Shown: positions 7,973 through 13,637 of the stretch, one piece after another | Numbering within the stretch: position 1 is the first letter of the stretch | How the letters are laid out: every line of letters begins with the position of its first letter | Assembly (NCBI GenBank): GCA_050731755.1 | Contig: JBOHPP010000189.1 | Span: 1-20,093, forward strand | Direction: 5' to 3' | From: JBOHPP01 sp050731755 | GTDB lineage: Bacteria > Methylomirabilota > Methylomirabilia > Rokubacteriales > CSP1-6 | Length of the DNA stretch: 20,093 bases | Notes under the pieces: generated by a model | Seen by the model: the letters and a program-made list of their open reading frames with translations, nothing else | What the model was told of the DNA's origin: nothing | The model's database searches: none | Position numbers and translations under genes: made by a program

Positions 7973-8323
7973 TTACACCGGAGAGCGTTCGCGCCGCTCC
8001 TGGCAGTCCAGACACGTCACCACGTCGGGCAGCGCGGCGAGCCGGCGACCCGCGATGTCCTCTCCGCACTCCTCACAGATCCCGTATTCGCCGCGCTCGG
8101 CCCGGGCCAGCGCCGCCCGCAGCCGCCGGGCCCGATCCACCAGGCGCGTCGCGGCTAGATGGCCGAGCTCACGCTGCTCCACAGCTTGTGCGCTGTCGAA
8201 CAGATCGGCCGGGTTCTCGCCGCTGAGGCTGGAGGTCTCGCCGTGGTTGAAATCGGCGATTCGCAGCCGGGTGAGCGTGGTGGCGAGTTCCTTGCGGAGC
8301 TTGCGGGAGATCGGGTTCGTCAT
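7973..8323 (-). CDS. DksA/TraR-family C4 zinc-finger protein
   Basis: 116 aa. DksA/TraR proteins bind RNA polymerase through its secondary channel and adjust promoters. The N-terminal half is helical (ISRKLRKELATTLTRLRIA, then AVEQRELGHLAATRLVDRARRLRAALARAERGEYG). The C-terminal zinc finger is C83-EE-C86 and C104-LD-C107. The start at 8323 is fixed by GGAGG (plus-strand CCTCC, 8331-8335) seven bases upstream; the frame is open further but those codons lie in the promoter. The helices are shorter than in classical DksA, and the tip acidic pair is not obvious, so it is better called DksA/TraR-like than DksA. First gene of the operon with the bicupin and CinA genes. Confidence 0.85.
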   Translation of the reverse strand: MTNPISRKLRKELATTLTRLRIADFNHGETSSLSGENPADLFDSAQAVEQRELGHLAATRLVDRARRLRAALARAERGEYGICEECGEDIAGRRLAALPDVVTCLDCQERRERSPV

Positions 8324-8362
8324 GCGGTCACCTCCGATTCGAAGCGGCGTTGGTCCGCCGTC

Positions 8363-8391
8363 ACCGTAGGAGGGGCATCGGGCAGAGTCAA
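8363..8391 (-). promoter_or_regulatory. Sigma70-type promoter for the DksA-like operon
   Basis: On the minus strand TTGACT (plus 8386-8391) and TACGGT (plus 8363-8368) are separated by exactly 17 bases. Transcription would start near 8356, leaving a leader of about 33 nt that contains the GGAGG site of the DksA-like gene. The -35 matches 5/6 of consensus, the -10 only 3/6. Confidence 0.45.
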
Positions 8392-8610
8392 TTGCGCAGA
8401 TCGCCGCATCAGCCGGGCTGTCGCGCGACGTCGCGATCGATCGCGGCCCTTCCACCGCGATCTTTTCGGGCGGGCTCCCCCAACGCGAGGCAGGCCGATC
8501 GATTTCGGCGGCACCGCTCCTCAGCGCCGATCAGGCCGTCACATTTTCGCGTTGGGGACAGCCGTGGATAGTGTGAGTTCTCGAGATGCTCTGCGGCCTT
8601 CGAGCCTCCT

Positions 8611-9837
8611 CTAGCAGTACCGGCAGGGTGGGTGGGTGCGCGAGTAGGGCGGTGCATTGAGGAACTCCGCCTCGGGATAGTTCCAGAACTGACTGACGTT
8701 CTCGATGGTGTGGATCACCGTATTCTGGAGCCGGCCATCCTTGCGCTCCACCCGGCGGATGTACACGTTGTGGACGGGTTGACCGTACTGGTCCAGGCGG
8801 ATCGGTCCGCCGGGAGCGTCGGCGATCGCCACAGCGCGTAGCGCCTTGAGGAAGGCATCGGCATCCTCGATGCGACCTGCCACCTTCTCCAGCGCCTGCT
8901 TGAGGAAGAGGCCGGCGGTGTAGGCGCCGACGGAGTAGTAGCCAGGGTCGTTCCCGCTGAAGGCCTGGCGGTACGCGGCGACGAATTTCCGATTCACTGG
9001 CGTATCGAGCGCCGCGCTGTAGTGCATGGTCGAAACCACGCCGATCGCTTCGTCGCCCATGGTGCGGAGCAAGGCCTCGTCCACCGCGGTCTGGTTCGCC
9101 AGCACGGGAGTCCGCCCTTTGAGCCCGGCATCTTCATACTGCTTGAGGAAGCGCAGGGCGGCGATTCCGGCGAAGCCGATGAACACCGCATCCACATCCC
9201 GCCGAAGCTGGCTGATGTAGGGCCCCTGGTCGGTCGTACCCAGCGGCGGCCAGAGCTTCTGAACGATCTGGCCTCCGGCGTCCTCGAAGGCGCGCTGGAA
9301 GCCGGCGACGACCTCGTGGCCGAAGGCGAAGTCGTCGGCGATGGTGGCGATCTTCCGGTGAGCCAGCGTCTTCGCCGCGTAGGTGCCGAACGGCTGGGTC
9401 GGCAGGCTCGAATTCGACGTGGCCCGGACAAAGAACGGCACCGCCTTGCGCTGGGTGAGATCGTCGGCGGCGGCGCTCGGCGAGATCGTCGGAACACGGT
9501 GGGTGTTCGCGTAGGGCGCGACCGCGTAGGCTTCGAAAGCGGCGAGAGGCCCGATGATGACGTGGACCTTCCGCTGCTCGACCAGCTCGCGCGCCTTGGC
9601 GAGCGCCACCGACGGGTTGCTGGCGGTGTCGAGCACGGTGAGCTGGATCGGACGCCGGGCCAGCGTCGAGCGGTGCTCCTGAAGCAGAAGCTCGATGCCG
9701 TTCTGCATCTCCTTGCCCGGCTGGGCCAGCGCGCCCGTCAAGGCCGTGAGGAAGCCGACCCTGATGGGCTCCTGGGCGGCCGCAGGCGCGACAGCGAGAG
9801 CGACGAGCGACGCGGCGATGGCGAGGCGGCGGATCAT
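8611..9837 (-). CDS. Branched-chain amino acid-type ABC transporter substrate-binding protein (LivK-like)
   Basis: 408-aa periplasmic receptor of the Peripla_BP_6/LivJ-LivK group. The start is MIRRLAIAASLVALAVAPAAAQ, a clear Sec signal peptide, with a GGAGGA site just upstream (complement of TCCTCC). The mature protein begins EPIRVGFLTALTGALAQPGKEMQNGIELLLQEH, the usual first strand and loop. Further family stretches are VHVIIGPLAAFEAYAVAPYA, TISPSAAADDLTQ, IATIADDFAFGHEVVAGFQRAFEDAGG and GYYSVGAYTAGLFLKQALEKV. The ligand is not predictable; such receptors in soil bacteria bind amino acids, amides or aromatic acids. No permease or ATPase gene is in the window, so it is an orphan receptor here. 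Confidence 0.92.
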   Translation of the reverse strand: MIRRLAIAASLVALAVAPAAAQEPIRVGFLTALTGALAQPGKEMQNGIELLLQEHRSTLARRPIQLTVLDTASNPSVALAKARELVEQRKVHVIIGPLAAFEAYAVAPYANTHRVPTISPSAAADDLTQRKAVPFFVRATSNSSLPTQPFGTYAAKTLAHRKIATIADDFAFGHEVVAGFQRAFEDAGGQIVQKLWPPLGTTDQGPYISQLRRDVDAVFIGFAGIAALRFLKQYEDAGLKGRTPVLANQTAVDEALLRTMGDEAIGVVSTMHYSAALDTPVNRKFVAAYRQAFSGNDPGYYSVGAYTAGLFLKQALEKVAGRIEDADAFLKALRAVAIADAPGGPIRLDQYGQPVHNVYIRRVERKDGRLQNTVIHTIENVSQFWNYPEAEFLNAPPYSRTHPPCRYC

Positions 9838-9958
9838 GGGCTCCTCCTGGCGTACGGGGCCCGCGGGCGGGCTCCGCCAGAGGGATAGCACAGGTGTCCC
9901 GCGCGTGCACCTGCGCCTTCTTGCCGCGCTACCGGTCGGGTCAAGGCGGACGCCGCGG

Positions 9959-10444
9959 CTACATGGACTTCAGGTACGGCAGCTCGATGATGTCGGCCTC
10001 CCCGGTGCGGAGCATCGCCACCCGGGTGGCGTCCTCCGGCACAAAGCGATAGACCAGTTCCTTGAAGTGCGGTGTCACGCGCCAGTGCTTGTCGACGGCC
10101 TCGTAGCGCATCAGCTCGCCACGGCGCCACTCCACCAAGCGGTAGGGTCCGGTGCCGATCGGCTTCTGGCTGGCCTTCTCCATACCCACCGACTCGATGT
10201 ACTTCTTGGGGACGATCTGAACCTCGCGGGCGCTCGACAGCTCGAAGAGGACGTCGGGGTCCGGTGTCTTTAACACGAGCCGCAGGGTGTGGCGGTCGAC
10301 CACCTCGATCCGCTCGATGAGCTTCCGCCACTGGGGCGTCGTCGTGGCGATGGCGTCCTTGCCCATCAGCAGCTCGAAGGAGAACTAGACGTCCTCGGCG
10401 GTCATCTCGCCCTGGTTCTCGTGAAACTGGACCCCTTTGCGCCA
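9959..10444 (-). pseudogene. Fragment of a peptide/nickel-type ABC substrate-binding protein (SBP_bac_5)
   Basis: Remnant of a DppA/OppA-like receptor. Homology-like text begins at WRKGVQFHENQGEMTAEDV, meets TAG at plus 10385-10387, then continues in frame with FSFELLMGKD, the PIGTGPYRLVEWRRGE motif typical of SBP_bac_5, and DATRVAMLRTGEADIIELPY, ending at YLKSM and TAG. The stop replaces a residue that is usually Lys or Arg after AEDV, so one base change would explain it. The signal peptide and first lobe are missing upstream and the last roughly 250 residues are missing downstream. An open frame from ATG 10366 exists but is unlikely to give a functional protein. Confidence 0.82.
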
Positions 10445-10565
10445 GGACGGGCTTCCACGAGGTCATCATCGTTGTCTTCCTGTCACGGCTGCTATCCCGC
10501 CCCGAGGAGGGCGGGAGCCTGCCATGCTGGCCGGTGGCCCCGGCTTGTCAAGCGAGCGCGCTCCG

Positions 10566-10606
10566 GGGCAGTGTCCTGATATCACGCTCAAATTAGGACA
10601 CTACCC
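10566..10606. repeat. Inverted repeat AGTGTCCT/AGGACACT with GGG/CCC flanks
   Basis: Perfect 8-bp arms at 10570-10577 and 10595-10602 around a 17-nt AT-richer centre (GATATCACGCTCAAATT). After one mismatch the stem continues for three more G-C pairs on each side. It stands alone between the SBP_bac_5 relic and tRNA-Asp. There is no U-tract, so it is not a typical terminator. An operator or the leftover end of an insertion sequence are the likeliest readings. Confidence 0.4.
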
Positions 10607-10617
10607 GCTCCGGGAGG

Positions 10618-10646
10618 TTGCTTCGGCAGGGGGTGCGTGTTAGCGT
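10618..10646 (+). promoter_or_regulatory. Possible promoter of tRNA-Asp
   Basis: TTGCTT (10618-10623), 17 bases, then TAGCGT (10641-10646), placing transcription start a few bases before the tRNA 5' end at 10660. The -10 match is weak; the call rests on spacing and position. Confidence 0.25.
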
Positions 10647-10659
10647 GTGTGGGCTGCGC

Positions 10660-10737
10660 GGGCTCGTGGTGCAGCCTGGTTAGCACACTGGACTGTCAAT
10701 CCAGAGGTCGCGGGTTCAAGTCCCGTCGAGCCCGCCA
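10660..10737 (+). tRNA. tRNA-Asp (anticodon GTC)
   Basis: Complete cloverleaf. Acceptor GGGCTCG pairs with CGAGCCC, the D-stem is GTGC/GCAC, the anticodon stem is CTGGA/TCCAG around loop CTGTCAA with anticodon GTC, the T-stem is GCGGG/CCCGT around TTCAAGT. The discriminator is G and CCA is encoded at 10735-10737. It stands at the edge of a region full of gene remnants, which fits the use of tRNA genes as integration targets. Confidence 0.97.
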
Positions 10738-10824
10738 TTTCTCCCCCTCGTCTTCGACGCCTCGGCGGCGGCGTTGTCGGCGCGATCGCCGAGAGCCTGG
10801 CCCGCCAAGGCTTCGACATCTCCC
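10738..10824 (+). pseudogene. Possible N-terminal relic of a short-chain dehydrogenase
   Basis: Directly after the tRNA, one plus-strand frame reads LRRLGGGVVGAIAESLARQGFDISLT. This resembles the first strand, glycine loop and helix of SDR oxidoreductases (pattern GxxxGIGxAIAExLAxxGFD). It has no start codon and ends where the tail of the minus-strand GNAT/ABC_sub_bind chimera begins (10825). The stretch is short, so the call is tentative. Confidence 0.3.
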
Positions 10825-11832
10825 TCACTCAATCACCTGGTCCGCCCGCGACAGCGGCGACGAAGGGATCGTGAGGCCCAGGGTGCGGGCGGTCTTGCGA
10901 TTGATGACAAGGTCATGCTCCTCGCCTTCGACGAGACTGAGGCGACGCAAGGGAGTCGGGAGCCCCTCAACCGGAGGCGCCGGCGGCCGACAGGCGATCA
11001 ACCCACCGGCCTCGGCGAACCGCGCACCTTCATAGACGGTGGCCAGGCGATGCGTCTCGGCCAGAGCAACGATGGCGCGGCGCTGCTCGGCAAACATGGG
11101 ATCGTGGAGCACGAGCATCCCGTCGGCGCCGGCCTTGGCGATCTGGCTCATGGCATCGCGGAACGCCTCGGCTTGACTCGCAGTCTCGCGAACGGTGACC
11201 AGCTGAAATTCGGTTGTCGAGGTTTCGGTGGCGCGCTTCGTCTCCTCGACCAGCGACGCGTCGCCCGCGACGGAAGCCGGATTCAGAAGGAGCGCCACGC
11301 GCGATACGGGGCCGCGGATAGCCGTCAGCAGCTCAAGGGGTCGCGCGATCCGTTGGGTCGATAATCTGGTGGTCGGCACGAAGGAAAACCGGACTCGACC
11401 AAGGCGAGAGGTGCGAGTGAGCGTTCCCACCCGGTCGTTCGAGGACCCTCGGAAAAACGCGTCCGCCGATGCGTGATTGAGCCGATCGACCGTCCACCAG
11501 CGTTCCCGAAAGCCGCGCGCGAGCAACAGATGAGAGGCGGCCGTATTCGGTTGGCCAATGAGCCCCCGACCGCGGAGGGACGGAAGGCTGAAAATATACT
11601 CGCAGAAGATTTGGTCGGATCGGAGGGACAGGATGGGGCTCAGCGACGGCCCGGCGACGGTGGAAAAAGACTGGTACGCGATCGGCACGTCTCGGTCGAG
11701 CGCCAGCAACAGCGAGTAGGGTGCTCGGAGCCACCTCGCGAAAACGGCCGCGGTCGGGTGGGTGAAGACCGAAGCGAGCCGCGGGACGTCATCGGGTCGG
11801 GCAAAGCGAAAGTCGAGGCCGGTACGAGGCAC
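10825..11832 (-). CDS. Chimera: GNAT-like acetyltransferase fused to the C-terminal half of an ABC_sub_bind receptor
   Basis: About 335 aa from GTG 11832; the frame is open to 11898 but that part is read through a tRNA fragment, so the later start is preferred although no SD is visible. The first ~150 residues look like a GNAT acetyltransferase: LDFRFARPDDVPRLASVF, then SLPSLRGRGLIGQPNTAASHLL (acetyl-CoA loop RGRGLIG), then LNHASADAFFRGS. From ARPLELLTAIRGPVSRVALLLNPAS onward it matches ABC_sub_bind (PF04392-like) proteins: GADGMLVLHDPMFAEQRR, YEGARFAEAGGLIAC, and the standard tail LVINRKTARTLGLTIP, RADQVIE. The signal peptide and first lobe of the receptor are absent, and about 20-25 residues normally following AGGL are replaced. 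Probably the product of recombination and of doubtful function, but the frame is intact. Confidence 0.6.
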   Translation of the reverse strand: MPRTGLDFRFARPDDVPRLASVFTHPTAAVFARWLRAPYSLLLALDRDVPIAYQSFSTVAGPSLSPILSLRSDQIFCEYIFSLPSLRGRGLIGQPNTAASHLLLARGFRERWWTVDRLNHASADAFFRGSSNDRVGTLTRTSRLGRVRFSFVPTTRLSTQRIARPLELLTAIRGPVSRVALLLNPASVAGDASLVEETKRATETSTTEFQLVTVRETASQAEAFRDAMSQIAKAGADGMLVLHDPMFAEQRRAIVALAETHRLATVYEGARFAEAGGLIACRPPAPPVEGLPTPLRRLSLVEGEEHDLVINRKTARTLGLTIPSSPLSRADQVIE

Positions 11833-11865
11833 GGGCCGCCGCCGGGCACCCGCCGCATATCCTTG

Positions 11866-11895
11866 TGGGCGGAGCAGGGCTCGAACCTGCGACCT
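11866..11895 (-). tRNA. 3'-terminal tRNA fragment (variable loop, T-arm, acceptor 3' strand)
   Basis: On the minus strand: AGGTC variable-loop-like bases, T-arm GCAGG TTCGAGC CCTGC with a perfect 5-bp stem, then TCCGCCC and a discriminator A. No matching GGGCGGA acceptor 5' strand or anticodon arm is found upstream, so only the 3' part exists. It differs in sequence from the intact tRNA-Asp. Such 3' ends are typical attachment-site leftovers of integrative elements. Marked as partial; not a functional tRNA. Confidence 0.6.
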
Positions 11896-11913
11896 CACCT
11901 CTATTGCGTCTGA

Positions 11914-12228
11914 CTATGGAGGCGTCACGTGGTGTGGCTCGAAGCGGCCGACGCTCCGTGAGCGAACGGCCGCACCGCCGATCTGCCTGAAGGGCGGGGC
12001 CGGCGGCTCGAGCGCAGAGCGACCGACGTTGGCACACAGGAGCCAATGTGGGTTGGGGTTGCGCTCCCTGAAGGCCTCGCAGACGTCGCGGCTCTCGTAA
12101 CCGCCGCGGATGATCCAGATCGGCTCATTGCCTCGGTCCGGTGGGCCGAGCAGGAGCCAGAGCGAGACAACGAGCGCCGTGATCGCCAGGCGCCTTCGAG
12201 TCGCCGAAGAGCCCAACCGTATCTTCAT
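11914..12228 (-). CDS. Small hypothetical protein with signal or membrane segment
   Basis: 104 aa, not recognised by name. The start region MKIRLGSSATRRRLAITALVVSLWLLLGPP has a charged n-region and a hydrophobic stretch (14-28) typical of a signal peptide. The following part, WIIRGGYESRDVCEAFRERNP and HWLLCANVG, with Cys50 and Cys65, resembles small exported proteins in which two Cys flank an amphipathic helix (inference). The last ~35 residues look low in information and may be read-through past a lost stop. No good SD is present, and it lies among gene remnants, so it may be decaying. Confidence 0.4.
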   Translation of the reverse strand: MKIRLGSSATRRRLAITALVVSLWLLLGPPDRGNEPIWIIRGGYESRDVCEAFRERNPNPHWLLCANVGRSALEPPAPPFRQIGGAAVRSRSVGRFEPHHVTPP

Positions 12229-12409
12229 GAAGACGGCCGCAATCCTTGTCGCGCGGCGACCGGTTGTCCATATACCGAGCGATGCAGCCTGGCAGTAGCG
12301 GAGAGCTACCCGCGGTCGGGATCAAAAGCCACCACTGATCCACCCGGCATCCCGTGAACGGCGGGTTCGGTCGGGGAAGTGCGGGACCCGGGCGAGTGCC
12401 GCCAGAGTC
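12229..12409. other. Intergenic stretch without recognisable content
   Basis: Between the 104-aa hypothetical start and the tail of the ABC_sub_bind relic. No frame gives a recognisable protein, and no convincing RNA or promoter is seen. It is probably eroded sequence from the same rearranged region. Confidence 0.4.
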
Positions 12410-12570
12410 ATGCGCGCGGCGCAGAATCGACGCCGGAATGGCCAGCTCAAGAGTCCCGGCGGTCTTGAGATCGATCACGAGGCGAACATGGCGGGAGAGA
12501 GGACAGCGCGAGGCCGAAGGCGAGCAGGACGATCAGGCGAGTGGCCGCCTCTTCGTAATGCGAACGCACT
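12410..12570 (-). pseudogene. Collapsed ABC_sub_bind receptor gene: signal peptide joined to C-terminal tail
   Basis: Reading the minus strand, one frame gives RLIVLLAFGLALSSLPP, a typical signal peptide of ABC_sub_bind lipoprotein/receptor genes. A few bases later a different frame gives VRLVIDLKTAGTLELAIP and ASILRRAH, the standard C-terminal tail of the same family (usual form VINLKTAKALGLTIP, RADEVI). The roughly 270 residues between them are missing, and the two parts are in different frames, so this is an internal-deletion relic. No intact start codon is evident. Only the tail is a confident match; the signal peptide part rests on hydrophobicity and position. Confidence 0.5.
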
Positions 12571-12740
12571 ACAGCGCGCGCGTCGATTTATCACAATGAG
12601 TGTCACGTCGCACACGTCTTGGTACAACGAGCCCGCGGAGCCGGGTGCTTAATGCGCGCAAACACGCACTTCCACCGCGTCGTAGGCGCCTGGCATCCGG
12701 CATGCAAAGTGACAGACCCCGTAGGAACTATGGTGGGGGG

Positions 12741-12854
12741 ATGATGGTTCACCCCAGTCGAATGATGGACAACATGGTGCTCGCGTTGGTGCTCACGGCG
12801 ATCGCCATCTTCGGCGCCGCCGTCCTGATCGGCTACCTGTTCGCAGGTATCTGA
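12741..12854 (+). CDS. Tiny single-helix membrane protein (37 aa)
   Basis: Starting at ATG 12741 (second ATG 12744), the peptide begins MMVHPSRMMDNMV and continues as one hydrophobic helix LALVLTAIAIFGAAVLIGYLF before ending AGI. A G-rich run (GGTGGGGGG) precedes the start, only a poor SD. The frame is open to 12600 but the upstream residues look random. Methionine/His richness before the helix is unusual. No family is recognised; it might also be a chance frame. Confidence 0.4.
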   Translation: MMVHPSRMMDNMVLALVLTAIAIFGAAVLIGYLFAGI

Positions 12855-12906
12855 ACCCGCCAGCTCTTCGCACCCTTCTAGTACGTTTGCATCACCGCTG
12901 GTGCCG

Positions 12907-13017
12907 TCAGCGGGCTCCCAGGGCGGCGACGATCACGGTGGCGAACGAGGCCACCAGCATGGCGACGACCAGCACCGAAAGCACGTTCAAGACCAGCTGC
13001 GTCCGCTTCTCGTCCAT
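12907..13017 (-). CDS. Tiny single-helix membrane protein (36 aa)
   Basis: ATG 13017-13015 with a strong AAGGAGG site 4-5 bases upstream (complement at about 13022-13028). The peptide starts MDEKRTQLVLNVLSVLVVAM and ends LVASFATVIVAALGAR: a charged cytoplasmic start and one long transmembrane helix. It lies just downstream of the THEP1-type gene on the same strand, 63 bp away, and may be cotranscribed. No family is recognised. The strong SD makes this the better supported of the two tiny genes here. Confidence 0.6.
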   Translation of the reverse strand: MDEKRTQLVLNVLSVLVVAMLVASFATVIVAALGAR

Positions 13018-13036
13018 GGTCCCTCCTTCATGTCGA

Positions 13037-13059
13037 GCGTCGGCCTGACGGCCAGACGC
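13037..13059 (-). terminator. Hairpin between the THEP1-like gene and the 36-aa gene
   Basis: GCGTCGGCC and GGCC-A-GACGC form a 9-bp stem with one bulged A and a TGAC loop. It follows the THEP1-like stop (13081) in the direction of transcription. There is no U-tract, so termination is only a possibility. Confidence 0.25.
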
Positions 13060-13080
13060 TATGCCGCGCCACCGTGGCGG

Positions 13081-13632
13081 TCACATGCTAGCGCGGCGCC
13101 CCGTTGACCGCACCGCTTGAGGCACCAGGGCGGCCAGACGCTCGGGGAGCTCGTCGCGGTTGGCGGTCGTCACCTCGATAAGACGCACGGCCGGGTTGTT
13201 CTTGATGCGGTCCGCCCATGGGTGGCTGGCGCGGAGGATCGTGCCGAGCATCCGGGCCTCGCCGGCCAGTGCCTGCTCGACGGCACTACAGAATGCGGGT
13301 GAGGACATCTCCATCTTGCCGATCTCGTCGACCACCACCAGGGCGCCACGGAGTCGCGCCTCTTCGATCGCCGGCACGCCGACCTGGTCGAGCGCCTCGG
13401 TGTCGACGCCGTACTTTCCGATGCGCGGAGCGCCCCGCCGTCGCACGTGAGCCAGCGTGGCCCTGCGACCGTCCAGCGTGACGAGGGCAAAGCCGAGTCG
13501 CTGGCCGCTCTCGCGGATCTCCTCGGTGAAGAACCCGCCGGCCGGCAGGCGGAGCCGCTCAAGGGTTCTCTGGAGGCACGTGGTCTTGCCCACACCGGGC
13601 CGGCCGGTGAGGAGCCACGCGCGTACAATCAT
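13081..13632 (-). CDS. THEP1-type nucleoside-triphosphatase (DUF265 family)
   Basis: 183-aa P-loop protein of the archaeal/bacterial THEP1 family, which hydrolyses NTPs; the physiological role is unclear. Walker A is GRPGVGKTT (residues 10-18), right at the N-terminus as usual. The strand AGGFFTEEIRESGQRLGFALVTLDG is typical. Walker B is ALVVVDEIGKMEM with D102-E103. LGTILRASHPWADRIKN and VRLIEVTTANRDELP complete the family pattern. The start codon is 5 bases from the divergent AmrS start, with no SD visible, so the mRNA may be leaderless. Confidence 0.9.
   Translation of the reverse strand: MIVRAWLLTGRPGVGKTTCLQRTLERLRLPAGGFFTEEIRESGQRLGFALVTLDGRRATLAHVRRRGAPRIGKYGVDTEALDQVGVPAIEEARLRGALVVVDEIGKMEMSSPAFCSAVEQALAGEARMLGTILRASHPWADRIKNNPAVRLIEVTTANRDELPERLAALVPQAVRSTGRRASM
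13624..13629 (+). promoter_or_regulatory. Possible -10 element for leaderless amrS transcript
   Basis: TACAAT (5/6 match to TATAAT) ends 8 bases before the AmrS ATG at 13638, so transcription would begin at or within two bases of the start codon. No matching -35 is seen. The upstream in-frame codon at 13632 is TGA, so translation cannot start earlier in this frame. Confidence 0.35.
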
Positions 13633-13637
13633 GACTG

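Noticed and set aside
8478..8557. 11-bp inverted repeat CCCCAACGCGA/TCGCGTTGGGG with a 58-nt interior, upstream of the DksA-like promoter
   Set aside because: Perfect arms, but the loop is long and no gene, target duplication or regulator explains it. Kept here as an unassigned dyad only.
10640..10828. Open frames running through tRNA-Asp on both strands
   Set aside because: Texts such as RGFKSRRAR and TGLEPATSG are false translations of the tRNA.
11789..12046. Minus-strand open frame with the text VAGSSPAPP
   Set aside because: That text is the usual false translation of a tRNA T-arm; it is the tRNA fragment already listed.
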